Counted from the stretch's first letter, positions 6,783-14,498 are shown. The stretch: DNA of 15,023 nucleotides from Erysipelotrichaceae bacterium (GCA_003446295.1 DMBB01000308.1:1-15023); one strand, 5' to 3'. Numbers and translations are program-made. The notes: generated by a model from the sequence alone, not told the origin.

Positions 6783-7742
6783 ATGAAAGATGCAGGTGAA
6801 CGCATGCTCAGGCTGCTGCAGCTGCTGAAGGAACATACCGATGCGCAGCACATACTGACCATGCCGCAGATCATAGCAATGCTTGATGAGGCAGGGATAT
6901 CTGCTGACAGACGGGCTGTTTACCGTTCTCTGGACGCTCTGCAGAGATGCGGCTATGATATCCGCTACGTGCATACGCCTGTACAGGGCTACTATTTCAG
7001 GCATGCGCTCAGTGTTGCGGACGCTGTCATCACGGTCAATGCCGTGCGTGATTCCATATCACTGGACGAACAGACATCTGCACGGCTCAGCAGCTTCATT
7101 CTGGATCAGCTCAGCGAATACCAGAGAGACAAGGTTTACCTCACGCCAAAGCGGGACATAAGTGAACCTGACAGTGAACTGATGAGCAGTCTTTCCGTGC
7201 TGCTGGATGCCATCCATCATCAGAATCCCGTAACATTCCGCTATTTTGACTATTCCGTCACAAAGCAGAAGCACTACCGCAGGGACAGGCAGAAATATGA
7301 GGCGGTACCGTATGCCGTAGTGACGGACAGCGGCAGGTATTACTGCATCATGTATTCGCAGACGCACAAAAGCTTTGCGTCCTACCGCATTGACAAAATG
7401 GAGTCTGTCACAGCACTGTCAGAGTCAGCCGAGCATGTCCCGTTCGATGTATATTCATATATGCAGGCAAGCTTCCGAATGTACCGCGGGGAACCGCAGA
7501 CCGTTGTATGCCGGTTTGATCTGTCACTGTCCAGCATCGTATTCGACCAGTTCGGATACGACATCATGATCACCGCTGTTGATGAGACATCATTTACGGC
7601 AGCGATCCGCACCAGCGTATCACCGACTCTGATCTCATGGCTGCTGCAGTTCAGCGGCAAAGCCGCTGTACTCAGACCGCAGTCACTGATCGATGAATTA
7701 CTGAACATCTCGAAAGAGATCCGGAAAACATACGGAGGATAA
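6783..7742 (+). CDS. WYL-domain transcriptional regulator (HTH-WYL-WCX)
   Basis: A 319-aa DNA-binding regulator. The N-terminus (residues 5-65) is a winged helix-turn-helix of the HTH_11/DeoR-like type: ERMLRLLQLLKEHTD, then SADRRAVYRSLDALQRCGYDI as the recognition region. Residues 135-210 are a WYL domain with FRYFDY (152-157), GRYYCIMY in place of the classical WYL triplet (184-191) and SYRIDKM (200-206). The C-terminal 235-310 matches the WCX extension. WYL domains sense ligands such as nucleic acids or nucleotides in some systems; the ligand here is unknown. The ATG at 6783 has AAAGGA 8 nt upstream. The Sir2 gene starts 6 nt after its stop, so they form one transcript. Its likely target is the palindrome at 6739-6756. 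Confidence 0.88.
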   Translation: MKDAGERMLRLLQLLKEHTDAQHILTMPQIIAMLDEAGISADRRAVYRSLDALQRCGYDIRYVHTPVQGYYFRHALSVADAVITVNAVRDSISLDEQTSARLSSFILDQLSEYQRDKVYLTPKRDISEPDSELMSSLSVLLDAIHHQNPVTFRYFDYSVTKQKHYRRDRQKYEAVPYAVVTDSGRYYCIMYSQTHKSFASYRIDKMESVTALSESAEHVPFDVYSYMQASFRMYRGEPQTVVCRFDLSLSSIVFDQFGYDIMITAVDETSFTAAIRTSVSPTLISWLLQFSGKAAVLRPQSLIDELLNISKEIRKTYGG

Positions 7743-7748
7743 CACACC

Positions 7749-8468
7749 ATGAACGAAAAGATCGAACAGCTTCAGAACATCATTGACGACAGCGAACGAA
7801 TTGTATTCTTCACCGGAGCCGGTGTATCCACCGACAGCGGCATACCTGATTTCCGTTCCCAGGACGGTCTGTATCACCAGGAATACAAATATCCGCCTGA
7901 AACGATCATCAGCCGCACCTTCTTCGATGCAAACCCAGAGGAATTCTACCGTTTCTATAAAAACAGGATGCTGTTTCCTGACGCAAAGCCGAACCGTGTC
8001 CATACATATATGGCAGAGCTGGAGCAGCGCGGCAAGGATGTCAGTGTCGTGACGCAGAACATTGACGGTCTGCATACAGAGGCAGGATCCACGAAAGTAT
8101 ATGAAGTCCATGGATCCGTACTGCGCAATTACTGCATGAGATGCCATAAATTCCACGGCATTGATGCTGTGATCAATGCGGACGGTATTCCCAGATGTGA
8201 ATGCGGAGGGATCATCAAGCCTGATGTCGTGCTTTATGAAGAACCGCTGGACTCGACTGTCATAGACGGCGCGGTCCGGGCGATCTCCGGAGCGGACACA
8301 TTGATCGTTCTTGGCACCTCGCTTGTTGTTTATCCGGCGGCCGGATTCATCCGCTATTACCGGGGTGACCGTCTGGTACTGATCAACCGTGACGCAACGC
8401 CTTACGACAGCATGGCCGACCTGCATATCCTCGATACATTCGACCATGTATTCCCCTATCTGAAGTAA
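7749..8468 (+). CDS. cobB: Sir2-family NAD-dependent protein deacylase (sirtuin)
   Basis: A 239-aa cytoplasmic sirtuin that would remove acetyl or other acyl groups from lysines using NAD+. Motifs are intact: FTGAGVSTDSGIPDFRS (residues 21-37) for NAD binding, VTQNIDGLH (101-109), the catalytic histidine in VHGS (His121), and a four-cysteine zinc site (Cys129, Cys132, Cys150, Cys152). GTSLVVYPAAGF (189-200) closes the nucleotide pocket. The alanine/tyrosine/arginine set of desuccinylase-type sirtuins is not evident, so it is more likely a general deacetylase. Its GGAGG lies inside the last codons of the WYL regulator, 10 nt before the ATG at 7749. A bidirectional terminator overlaps its stop codon. 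Confidence 0.95.
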   Translation: MNEKIEQLQNIIDDSERIVFFTGAGVSTDSGIPDFRSQDGLYHQEYKYPPETIISRTFFDANPEEFYRFYKNRMLFPDAKPNRVHTYMAELEQRGKDVSVVTQNIDGLHTEAGSTKVYEVHGSVLRNYCMRCHKFHGIDAVINADGIPRCECGGIIKPDVVLYEEPLDSTVIDGAVRAISGADTLIVLGTSLVVYPAAGFIRYYRGDRLVLINRDATPYDSMADLHILDTFDHVFPYLK

Positions 8469-8497
8469 AAACAAAAAGAGCAAAGCTCTTTTGTTTT
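8467..8497. terminator. Bidirectional intrinsic terminator between convergent genes
   Basis: An A-rich arm ending GAGC (to 8481), a three-base loop and GCTC followed by TTTTGTTTT (8485-8497) form a long hairpin whose outer pairs are A:T. It is T-rich downstream in both directions, so it can end the plus-strand sirtuin transcript and the minus-strand transcript of the convergent 142-aa gene. It overlaps the stop codons of both genes. Confidence 0.85.
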
Positions 8498-8924
8498 ATA
8501 CCAGATGTCTGAAGACTGACGTCAGAAGAGGCTCTGCCATGGACAGCCAGTCAAATACAAAACGGTTGCTGTCGTTGAACCGTTCACCGATATCGATCAC
8601 TTCCGTTGCATGCTGAAGTTTCTTCAGAGGCACCGCCAGCCTGGATGATACAGGTCCGGGCAGTTTTTCATTAAGCCTGAGCAGTTTCAGAAATACTGTG
8701 TCCGCGTATACATGCATGAGAATCTCTGTTCTCAGACTGCTGCCCTTGATTTTGATATCACGCCGGTACTGTTCTTTGAACTGCGTCCGTATTTCCTGCT
8801 CGATGCTGTTCAGCGCCCTGCCGGAAGAACGCAGAAATCGTTTCAGTTCCTCGTCAGTATCCAGATGCACTGCCTGGCTGGAGCAGCGGATCCTGGGATG
8901 ATATGGTTTCCATTCGTTTTTCAT
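8496..8924 (-). CDS. Unrecognised small basic protein
   Basis: A 142-aa soluble, Arg/Lys-rich protein with no membrane segment and no motif I recognise. The N-terminus is WKPYHPRIRCSSQ. A charged, probably helical middle follows (about 22-60: EELKRFLRSSG, then EIRTQFKEQYRRDIKIKG), then TEILMHVYADTVFLKLLRLNE (66-86) and a C-terminal half ending in WLSMAEPLLTSVFRHLV. Codon style matches its neighbours. The only start is ATG 8924-8922. GAGGG lies an unusually long 12 nt upstream, and a TATAAT sits so close that a transcript from it would begin at or next to the ATG. It is downstream of the carD gene and its terminator. The function is not predictable; nucleic-acid binding is only a guess from its charge. 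Confidence 0.7.
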   Translation of the reverse strand: MKNEWKPYHPRIRCSSQAVHLDTDEELKRFLRSSGRALNSIEQEIRTQFKEQYRRDIKIKGSSLRTEILMHVYADTVFLKLLRLNEKLPGPVSSRLAVPLKKLQHATEVIDIGERFNDSNRFVFDWLSMAEPLLTSVFRHLV

Positions 8925-8930
8925 ATTTTT

Positions 8931-8936
8931 ATTATA
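8931..8936 (-). promoter_or_regulatory. TATAAT box immediately upstream of the 142-aa gene
   Basis: A perfect TATAAT on the minus strand, with only six bases between it and the ATG at 8924. Initiation at the usual 6-8 nt would give a leaderless or nearly leaderless message. No good -35 and no TGn extension are present, so it may be chance in an AT-rich gap. Confidence 0.3.
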
Positions 8937-8940
8937 CCCT

Positions 8941-8980
8941 CAAAAAACAAAAGAAAAAGACAGTCCCTCATGGCTGTCTT
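8941..8980 (-). terminator. Intrinsic terminator after the CarD-family gene
   Basis: On the minus strand AAGACAG (8980-8974) pairs with CTGTCTT (8963-8957), with an inner CC/GG pair and a bulged base, and a T-rich run (TTTTTC, TTTTG, TTTTTT) continues to 8941. It lies 10 nt after the stop codon of the gene at 8990-9490. The plus-strand reading has no T-run, so it is directional. Confidence 0.82.
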
Positions 8981-8989
8981 GCCCAATCG

Positions 8990-9490
8990 TCATGCTTCTT
9001 CAAGTTTTCTGATTTCTTTAACAAACTCTTCCTTGCATTCGTCATAGCTTTTGCCGAGGGCAACAGCGAATTCATTGAACAGATAGCGTTCAGCTTTCTG
9101 CATGTACTCTCCGTCGATCGACGCAAGCTTTTTGTGGTTGTCCCTTCGTTCTTTGTTCCTGTAGTAGGAAGTCTTGATGATCCTGACCAGATCTTCCAGA
9201 CTGTCGCTCTTGAGCAGAGCTACATACTGGCTTTTCATGTTGGCAGGCTTGTTTTCAAGCATCTCGACGTCCGGGACGCTCCGGATCAATGAGTAGATCT
9301 CGTCGCTTGTAGAAAGTTTCCGAAGATGACCGCCGCGGTTAGATACAGGTACCTGCATTCTGCGTCCTCCGCCCACCATATTGTATGGTTCAAGAACATA
9401 GCACTGTTCTCCCGTCATGTCACTTGTTGTTGTGTCAACAATGCGGCAGACATCACGTCTGTAGACAACAATTTCATCGATCTGAAACAC
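8990..9490 (-). CDS. CarD-family RNA polymerase-binding transcription factor
   Basis: A 166-aa protein. Residues 1-70 are a CarD_TRCF RNA polymerase-interaction domain: FQIDEIVVYRRDVCRIVDT opens the Tudor-like fold, with CYVLEPYN and the basic RRMQVPVSN following. Residues 75-166 form a helical, charged C-terminal domain (SLEDLVRIIKTSYYRNKERR, 107-126) like that used by CarD to contact promoter DNA near the -10 region. The family stabilises open complexes and adjusts rRNA and housekeeping transcription. The start is GTG 9490-9488, supported by a near-perfect GGAGGTGAT at 9496-9504. An ATG 7 nt upstream is out of frame. The gene has its own promoter (9517-9525) and terminator (8941-8980), so it is probably a single-gene unit. 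Confidence 0.88.
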   Translation of the reverse strand: MFQIDEIVVYRRDVCRIVDTTTSDMTGEQCYVLEPYNMVGGGRRMQVPVSNRGGHLRKLSTSDEIYSLIRSVPDVEMLENKPANMKSQYVALLKSDSLEDLVRIIKTSYYRNKERRDNHKKLASIDGEYMQKAERYLFNEFAVALGKSYDECKEEFVKEIRKLEEA

Positions 9491-9495
9491 CTGCC

Positions 9496-9504
9496 ATCAC
9501 CTCC
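9496..9504 (-). promoter_or_regulatory. Strong ribosome binding site that fixes a GTG start
   Basis: GGAGGTGAT on the minus strand is nearly complementary to the 16S rRNA 3' end. It lies at proper spacing from the GTG at 9490-9488. The nearby ATG (9497-9495) overlaps this site and is out of frame, so GTG is the real start of the CarD-family gene. Confidence 0.8.
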
Positions 9505-9516
9505 ATGTCCACCTAA

Positions 9517-9525
9517 ATATTAGCA
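9517..9525 (-). promoter_or_regulatory. Extended -10 promoter for the CarD-family gene
   Basis: TGCTAATAT on the minus strand: TAATAT -10 with a TGn extension. A TTACGG sits 18 nt upstream as a partial -35. A 6-bp inverted repeat (GTCATG at 9533-9538, CATGAC at 9557-9562, 18 nt apart) lies in the -35 region. The leader would be about 20 nt. Confidence 0.5.
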
Positions 9526-9572
9526 CGAAAGTGTCATGTTCCGTAACCCCTAAAAGCATGACGTACCCTTTT

Positions 9573-10778
9573 TTAAATCATCTGCAATATGAAAAATTTG
9601 AGATATTCTGTTTCAGGGATCCCGATCATCACAGGATGGTCAAAACCGGCATGACGTTCCTCAATAAGTCTCAGGCTGACACCTGCCTGACGGGATGCTT
9701 CCGACAGCATTTTCCGGAACGAATCGACCGGCATAAAGTGCGAACATGAGGCTGTCGCAAGATATCCGCCTCTTGGCAGAATGCGCATAGCCATCGTGTT
9801 CATTCTCAGATATCCCTGGTATGCGTTGTCGTATGTCTTTCTGCTTTTTGTAAATGCCGGCGGATCAAGAATGATCATATCGTAGCGTTCATGCGTTTCC
9901 AGAGCATTCTTCAGGAAGTCGAATACATCTGCCTGTACAAAGTCCATGACGTCTGACAGACCGTTGCGGCGGGCATTCTCTTCTGCGCTGGCGATCGCCG
10001 TGTCTGAAATATCGACTGCCGTTACATGCGATGCTCCGGCACTTGCCGCATTGAGCGCAAATGTTCCGATATGCGTGCAGCAGTCCAGCACTGTTCGTCC
10101 CCTGGCAAGTGTACGGATCGCTCTGCGGTTGTATTTCTGGTCAAGGAAGAAACCGGTCTTCTGGCCGTTTTCAACATCGACCTGGTATCTGATCCCGTTT
10201 TCCGTGATCTCCAGTACCGGATCTGCCGGCTGGCTGTACCAGCCTTTGTACTGTTCCAGTCCCTCACGTTTCCGCAGTGCTCCTTCATTGCGTTCATAGA
10301 TGCCTTCGATCATGACACCGTAAGACGCAAGTTCCTTTTTCAGTGCAGCATAGATCACGTCTTTTCTCTGATCGATGCCATAGGAAAGCACTTCACTGAC
10401 AAGAATATTTTCATAACGGTCCACCGTCAGCCCGGGCAGACCGTCCGCCTCACCATGGATCAGTCTGCAGGCACTCCAGTCAGCTTCCATCACATCATGC
10501 CGATAGCTGACGGCATACCTGACGCGGCGCTCAAAAAACGCATCCGTAAATGTTTCGTTTGCGTTTGATGAAAGGATCCTCACCTTGATCTTTGATGCCT
10601 CTGAATAAAGACCGCTTCCGAGATACTGTCCCTTTGAGCCGAGCACGTCAACGATCGATCCGTTTTCGATCTGTTCCGACTGCTCGGTGATCTCATCCTC
10701 ATAGATCCAGGGATGGCCGGTCTGTACTGTTTTTTCCTGCTTCTTTGTAATTCTGATATACGGAAAACTGCGTTTCAT
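9573..10778 (-). CDS. rlmI: RlmI-like 23S rRNA (cytosine-C5) methyltransferase with PUA domain
   Basis: A 401-aa class I SAM-dependent RNA methyltransferase. The N-terminus (residues 5-75) is a PUA-like RNA-binding domain with TGHPWIYEDEI (20-30) and YLGSGLYSEASKIKVRIL (52-69). An EEHxxD-like middle domain follows (about 80-190). The Rossmann domain has GQKTGFFLDQKYNRR (205-219), the SAM motif VLDCCTHIGTFALNA (230-244), VDIS (255-258), DPPAFTKS (305-312) and the catalytic-cysteine loop TASCSHFM (342-349, Cys345). This set is typical of RlmI/YccW and its Bacillota relatives; the exact rRNA position (C1962 in E. coli) is inferred from the family. The ATG at 10778-10776 has GGAGAGAAG upstream. 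No clear terminator follows it before the CarD-family promoter. Confidence 0.88.
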   Translation of the reverse strand: MKRSFPYIRITKKQEKTVQTGHPWIYEDEITEQSEQIENGSIVDVLGSKGQYLGSGLYSEASKIKVRILSSNANETFTDAFFERRVRYAVSYRHDVMEADWSACRLIHGEADGLPGLTVDRYENILVSEVLSYGIDQRKDVIYAALKKELASYGVMIEGIYERNEGALRKREGLEQYKGWYSQPADPVLEITENGIRYQVDVENGQKTGFFLDQKYNRRAIRTLARGRTVLDCCTHIGTFALNAASAGASHVTAVDISDTAIASAEENARRNGLSDVMDFVQADVFDFLKNALETHERYDMIILDPPAFTKSRKTYDNAYQGYLRMNTMAMRILPRGGYLATASCSHFMPVDSFRKMLSEASRQAGVSLRLIEERHAGFDHPVMIGIPETEYLKFFILQMI

Positions 10779-10799
10779 ATTCTTCTCTCCAACGGCGCT

Positions 10800-10808
10800 A
10801 TTCTATCA
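10800..10808 (-). promoter_or_regulatory. Extended -10 promoter for the rRNA methyltransferase gene
   Basis: TGATAGAAT on the minus strand (TAGAAT with TGn) lies 21 nt upstream of the ATG and just downstream of the preceding operon's terminator, as expected for an independent promoter. The -35 region is not recognisable. The leader would be only about 15 nt. Confidence 0.45.
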
Positions 10809-10820
10809 TCCGTTCGGGCG

Positions 10821-10846
10821 AAAAGAAAGTGCAGGCAAGCCTGCAC
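10821..10846 (-). terminator. Intrinsic terminator at the end of the nucleoside importer operon
   Basis: On the minus strand GTGCAGG (10846-10840), loop CTTG and CCTGCAC (10835-10829) form a perfect 7-bp GC-rich stem followed by TTTCTTTT (10828-10821). It begins 5 nt after the stop codon of the last permease gene. Confidence 0.87.
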
Positions 10847-10851
10847 CTTCC

Positions 10852-11793
10852 TTATCTTGATCCTTTATCGTAAGGTATTCCTTCCGCCTTCGGAGCAGCG
10901 GAGTTCCTTGATGTAAATGCCAGTACGATCAGTGAAATGATGTACGGGAACATGTTGTAGACGGTACTGGGAATGTTGAGTGCAGCCAGGAACGGGAAGC
11001 CTGTATACACATTTGACAGTGCTCTGAAGAATCCGAAGAGCAGAGCTGCAAGTGCGATACGTCTCGGTTTCCATTGACCGAAGATCATGACCGCCAGAGC
11101 CAGGAAGCCGAATCCGGCAACACCGACCTCAAATTTCCATTCCGAAACGCCTGCGGTGATATATACGATGCCTCCAAGGCCGCCCAGAAGACCTGAGATC
11201 AGGACACCTGCCCAGCGCATCTTGTAGACGTTGATGCCTACGGAGTCAGCAGCCTGCGGGTTTTCACCGCATGCCATCAGACGGAGGCCGAATCTCGTAT
11301 AATACAGCACGAAGTGGGAAATGATCAGCGCGCATACCGCGATCAGGATAAACCAGTTGAATTCAAAGTTTCCGATCCTGACCGTAAATGCGGCGCGGGC
11401 ACCTGTATAGGTGATCGCCGAAGAGATGTTGTCCGGATTTTCCGCAACGTTGATCGCTTTGACGATAACGGTAGCAGCTGCTGTTGACATGATGTTCATA
11501 GCTGTTCCGATCAGTGTCTGGTCTGCTTTGAAATGGATCGCCGCAACGCCGAGCAGTGTCGAGTACAGCATGCCCATGAGGATCGCGCACAGCGATACCA
11601 CAAAGATCATGACGATCGCAGGTACGGAACTGGGAACGAATTTCATGGCAAGAGCGCCGCCCAGGGCACCGATGACCATGATGCCTTCAAGTCCGAGGTT
11701 GATCACACCGGAATGCTCTGCGAAGCATCCGCCGAGCGCTACCAGCATGAGTACGGAGGCGAAGATCAAAGTATACTGCAGAAGCAATGTCAT
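10852..11793 (-). CDS. nupQ: Nucleoside ABC importer, second permease (NupQ/YufQ-like)
   Basis: A 313-aa membrane permease of the branched-chain amino acid/sugar/nucleoside type (BPD_transp_2), one half of the transmembrane channel. It has about eight to ten helices, with the diagnostic stretches CFAEHSGVINLGLEGIMVIG (residues 23-42), YTRFGLRLMACGENPQAADS (about 164-184) and the glycine-rich ISGLLGGLGGIVYITAG. GENPxAA is the coupling-helix signature that contacts the ATPase. The ATG at 11793-11791 overlaps the stop of the upstream permease by 4 nt, with AAAGGAGG upstream. With the neighbouring permease, ATPase and BMP lipoprotein this matches the NupNOPQ guanosine importer of Bacillus subtilis; the substrate is inferred. 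Confidence 0.92.
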   Translation of the reverse strand: MTLLLQYTLIFASVLMLVALGGCFAEHSGVINLGLEGIMVIGALGGALAMKFVPSSVPAIVMIFVVSLCAILMGMLYSTLLGVAAIHFKADQTLIGTAMNIMSTAAATVIVKAINVAENPDNISSAITYTGARAAFTVRIGNFEFNWFILIAVCALIISHFVLYYTRFGLRLMACGENPQAADSVGINVYKMRWAGVLISGLLGGLGGIVYITAGVSEWKFEVGVAGFGFLALAVMIFGQWKPRRIALAALLFGFFRALSNVYTGFPFLAALNIPSTVYNMFPYIISLIVLAFTSRNSAAPKAEGIPYDKGSR

Positions 11794-12923
11794 TCTGATT
11801 TGCCTCCTTTCTTTTCCGTATCATTTGCGTTGACGGTCACCTTTACAGGGCGTCTCTTGTTCATGACTGTCTTGAAGAAGAGCACGAAGCCGCACAGATA
11901 GATGATCAGCGCAATGATCAGATCAGAGATCTGGGACGGATAGATCGCTTTATCCAGATAAGCACCGCCGCTGGTGATGTGCTGGATAAAGTAAGAAGCG
12001 AAGATGGTTCCGATCGGATTCAGACCGCCGAGGAATGTAGCCGCAATACCGTTGAATCCCATGCCCGGGACAGATGACTGCGTGACGGACCATTCTTCAA
12101 ATCCTGTCAGATAGAGGAATGCCGCACCTGTTCCTGCCAGTGCGCCGCCGATCATGAGCGTGACGATGATATTGCGTTTTTCCCGCATGCCGGCATATTT
12201 GGAAGCTTCCTTGTTGTAGCCGGTTGCTTTCAGTTCATATCCGAAGGCTGTCTTGTTCAGGATCACCCACAGCACGATCGCGATCAGGATGGAAAGCGGG
12301 ATCGCAATGGTAACGTACTGATTCTTTGAGAACAGGCTGCTCAATCCCATGCTCGGCAGAAGCGCCGATTTGTTGACCGCAGCGACCTTCTGTGTGTACG
12401 GGCTGGCCAGTTCCTTGACGGGAGCCAGCGACATGTTGACCAGATACAGACCGATCCAGTTCAGCATGATGCCTGAGATGACTTCATTGACGTTCAGGTA
12501 AGCTTTCAGCGCACCGACCATCATTCCCCACAGGGCACCGATCAGGATGCTGAAGAGCAGGCATACCATCCACGGAAGCTTGAGTGACAGTGCTCCATAG
12601 AGACAGGCGCCGGCACCGACGACATACTGGCCTGCCGCGCCGATATTGAAGAGGCCTGCCTTGTAGCAGAAGCATACAGACAGCGCGCACATCAGCAGCG
12701 GAGCCATTTTGACCAGGGTATTGCCGAGATATTTCATCTGGGCAGGTCTGGTCGGATAGTTCATATAGTTTTTCAGAAGCGTAACGATCCCCGCGGAAGC
12801 GCCCTTCGCGTTGATCAGCAGCAGGATGATGTATCCAAGCAGAAGTCCCAGGATCACACAGATGATCGATGACAGGAATGTCTGGACACCCGGGCGCCTG
12901 AAGAAGTTTTCTTTACTGTTCAT
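11790..12923 (-). CDS. nupP: Nucleoside ABC importer, first permease (NupP/YufP-like)
   Basis: A 377-aa permease, the other half of the importer channel. A first helix near residues 14-35 is followed by a segment outside the membrane (about 36-60). The diagnostic core is CYKAGLFNIGAAGQYVVGAG (about 85-104), LNVNEVISGIMLNWIGLYLV (about 142-161), and the coupling-helix region FGYELKATGYNKEASKYAGM (about 229-248). MIGGALAGTGAAFLYLTG and VPGMGFNGIAATFLGGLNPIG follow. The C-terminal tail is basic (KTVMNKRRPVKVTVNANDTE). It starts at ATG 12923-12921, directly after the ATPase stop codon, with AAGGAGGG inside the end of that gene, and overlaps nupQ by 4 nt, so the three are translationally linked. 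Confidence 0.92.
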   Translation of the reverse strand: MNSKENFFRRPGVQTFLSSIICVILGLLLGYIILLLINAKGASAGIVTLLKNYMNYPTRPAQMKYLGNTLVKMAPLLMCALSVCFCYKAGLFNIGAAGQYVVGAGACLYGALSLKLPWMVCLLFSILIGALWGMMVGALKAYLNVNEVISGIMLNWIGLYLVNMSLAPVKELASPYTQKVAAVNKSALLPSMGLSSLFSKNQYVTIAIPLSILIAIVLWVILNKTAFGYELKATGYNKEASKYAGMREKRNIIVTLMIGGALAGTGAAFLYLTGFEEWSVTQSSVPGMGFNGIAATFLGGLNPIGTIFASYFIQHITSGGAYLDKAIYPSQISDLIIALIIYLCGFVLFFKTVMNKRRPVKVTVNANDTEKKGGKSE

Positions 12924-14462
12924 TTATGCGCCCTCCTTTGCCGTATTGCGTTTTGCGCCGGCCATGTAAAGACCGAGTTCTTCAACTGTGATCTGTTTCG
13001 GATCGAGATCACCGACGATCTCTCCTTCATACATGACAAGGATCCTGTCGGCGACATTCATGACTTCTTCCAGTTCCAGAGAGATCAGCAGGACTGCTTT
13101 TCCGTTGTCGCGTTCACGGATCAGATTTCTGTGCACGGTTTCGATCGCGCCGACATCCAGACCTCTGGTCGGCTGTACGGCAAGAAGCAGCTCATGTTTC
13201 TTGTCAATCTCACGGGCAATGATCGCTTTCTGCTGATTTCCGCCCGACATTGCGCGTGTCGTTGTGATCGCGCCCTGACCGGAACGTACGTCATTTTCTT
13301 CGATCAGACGCTCTGCATAGGAACGGATCGCTTTCTGATCCAGGAAGCCGTTCTTTGTGAATTCAGGCTGCCAGTATCTCTGCAGAACGATGTTGTATTC
13401 CAGAGAATAATCCAGGACCAGACCGTGCTTATGTCTGTCCTCAGGAATATGGCTCATTTCGGCTGCACGTTCACGGATGGTGGCATGCGTGATGTCCTTG
13501 CCCAGCAGCGTGATCGTTCCGCTGACCAGCGGTTCAAGACCGGAAAGTCCGTATACGAATTCCGTCTGTCCGTTGCCGTCGATACCGGCGATACATACGA
13601 TCTCACCGGCTCTGACCTGGAGGGAAACGTTCTTGACGGCATTGTTGCTGTGGATCTTGGAGGCGACCGTCATGTTCTTGATATCCAGAACAACATCACC
13701 GGGATGCGCAGGTCCTTTTTCTACGACAAGCTGTACGTCTCTGCCGACCATCATGCGCGACAGTTCTTCCTGCGTCGTATCCTTGATGTTGACCGTGCCG
13801 ATGTATTTGCCGCGTCTCAGAACCGTGCATCTGTCGGCAACTTCCATGATCTCGTTCAGCTTATGGGAAATGAACAGAATGGATTTGCCTTCCTTTGCGA
13901 GGTTCTTCATGATCTGCATCAGTTCAGCGATCTCCTGCGGCGTCAGAACGGCTGTCGGTTCATCAAAGATCAGGATCTCGTTGTCACGGTACAGCATCTT
14001 CAGGATCTCTGTTCTCTGCTGCATGCCGACCGTGATATCCTGGATCAATGCATCGGGATCTACCATCAGGCCGTATTTTTCAGATAGCGCCATGACCTTC
14101 TTCCTGGCTTCGTCTTTCTGAAGGATACCGTTCTTCGTTGTTTCCACGCCAAGAATGATGTTTTCCAGAACGGTAAAGCACTGTACGAGTTTGAAATGCT
14201 GGTGGACCATACCGATGCCAAGATCATTGGCATCATTCGGGTTTTTGATTGAAACCACCTTCCCGTCTTTCTTGATAATGCCTTCTTCAGCCTGATACAG
14301 GCCAAACAGCACCGACATCAATGTTGATTTGCCGGCACCGTTTTCACCCAGGAGTGCGTGGATCTCTCCCCGTTTCAGCTGAAGTGTTATATTGTCATTT
14401 GCGATAATTCCGGGAAAGCGCTTCGTGATGTTGAGCATCTCGATAGCATATGGTGTATCCAT
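12924..14462 (-). CDS. nupO: Nucleoside ABC importer ATPase with two nucleotide-binding domains (NupO/YufO-like)
   Basis: A 512-aa cytoplasmic ATPase of two fused ABC domains that powers the importer. Domain 1 has Walker A GENGAGKST (residues 39-47), Q-loop HQHF (87-90), a degenerate signature TVGMQQR (144-150), Walker B ILIFDEPT (163-170) and switch histidine 200. Domain 2 has a degenerate Walker A (GIDGNGQTE) without the GKS/T lysine, signature MSGGNQQK, and LLAVQPTRGLD in place of the usual Walker B DEP. This asymmetry is normal for the RbsA/MglA/YufO group. The ATG at 14462-14460 has GGGAGG about 11 nt upstream. A terminator and a TATAAT box lie between it and the lipoprotein gene, so it may be expressed below the lipoprotein or separately. 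Confidence 0.94.
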   Translation of the reverse strand: MDTPYAIEMLNITKRFPGIIANDNITLQLKRGEIHALLGENGAGKSTLMSVLFGLYQAEEGIIKKDGKVVSIKNPNDANDLGIGMVHQHFKLVQCFTVLENIILGVETTKNGILQKDEARKKVMALSEKYGLMVDPDALIQDITVGMQQRTEILKMLYRDNEILIFDEPTAVLTPQEIAELMQIMKNLAKEGKSILFISHKLNEIMEVADRCTVLRRGKYIGTVNIKDTTQEELSRMMVGRDVQLVVEKGPAHPGDVVLDIKNMTVASKIHSNNAVKNVSLQVRAGEIVCIAGIDGNGQTEFVYGLSGLEPLVSGTITLLGKDITHATIRERAAEMSHIPEDRHKHGLVLDYSLEYNIVLQRYWQPEFTKNGFLDQKAIRSYAERLIEENDVRSGQGAITTTRAMSGGNQQKAIIAREIDKKHELLLAVQPTRGLDVGAIETVHRNLIRERDNGKAVLLISLELEEVMNVADRILVMYEGEIVGDLDPKQITVEELGLYMAGAKRNTAKEGA

Positions 14463-14498
14463 AAAATTATCGTCCTCCCTTCATGGTATTCTCATTAA

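Noticed and set aside
7749..8468. Sirtuin as part of an anti-phage defence system
   Set aside because: It has standard deacylase length and motifs, with no fused or adjacent Argonaute, TIR, SIR2-HerA or similar partner. The neighbours are housekeeping and transport genes.
7698..8483. 261-codon minus-strand reading frame opposite the sirtuin
   Set aside because: The plus strand encodes a complete Sir2 protein with catalytic and zinc motifs. The antisense frame also crosses the terminator and has no family features.
9533..9562. GTCATG/CATGAC inverted repeat upstream of the CarD-family promoter as an operator
   Set aside because: The arms are only 6 bp and 18 nt apart, which is easily due to chance; it is mentioned in the promoter entry but not called as a separate site.
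13131..14087. 318-codon plus-strand reading frame antisense to the importer ATPase
   Set aside because: The minus strand encodes an unmistakable ABC ATPase with all motifs. The plus frame has no recognisable domain and is a codon-bias shadow.
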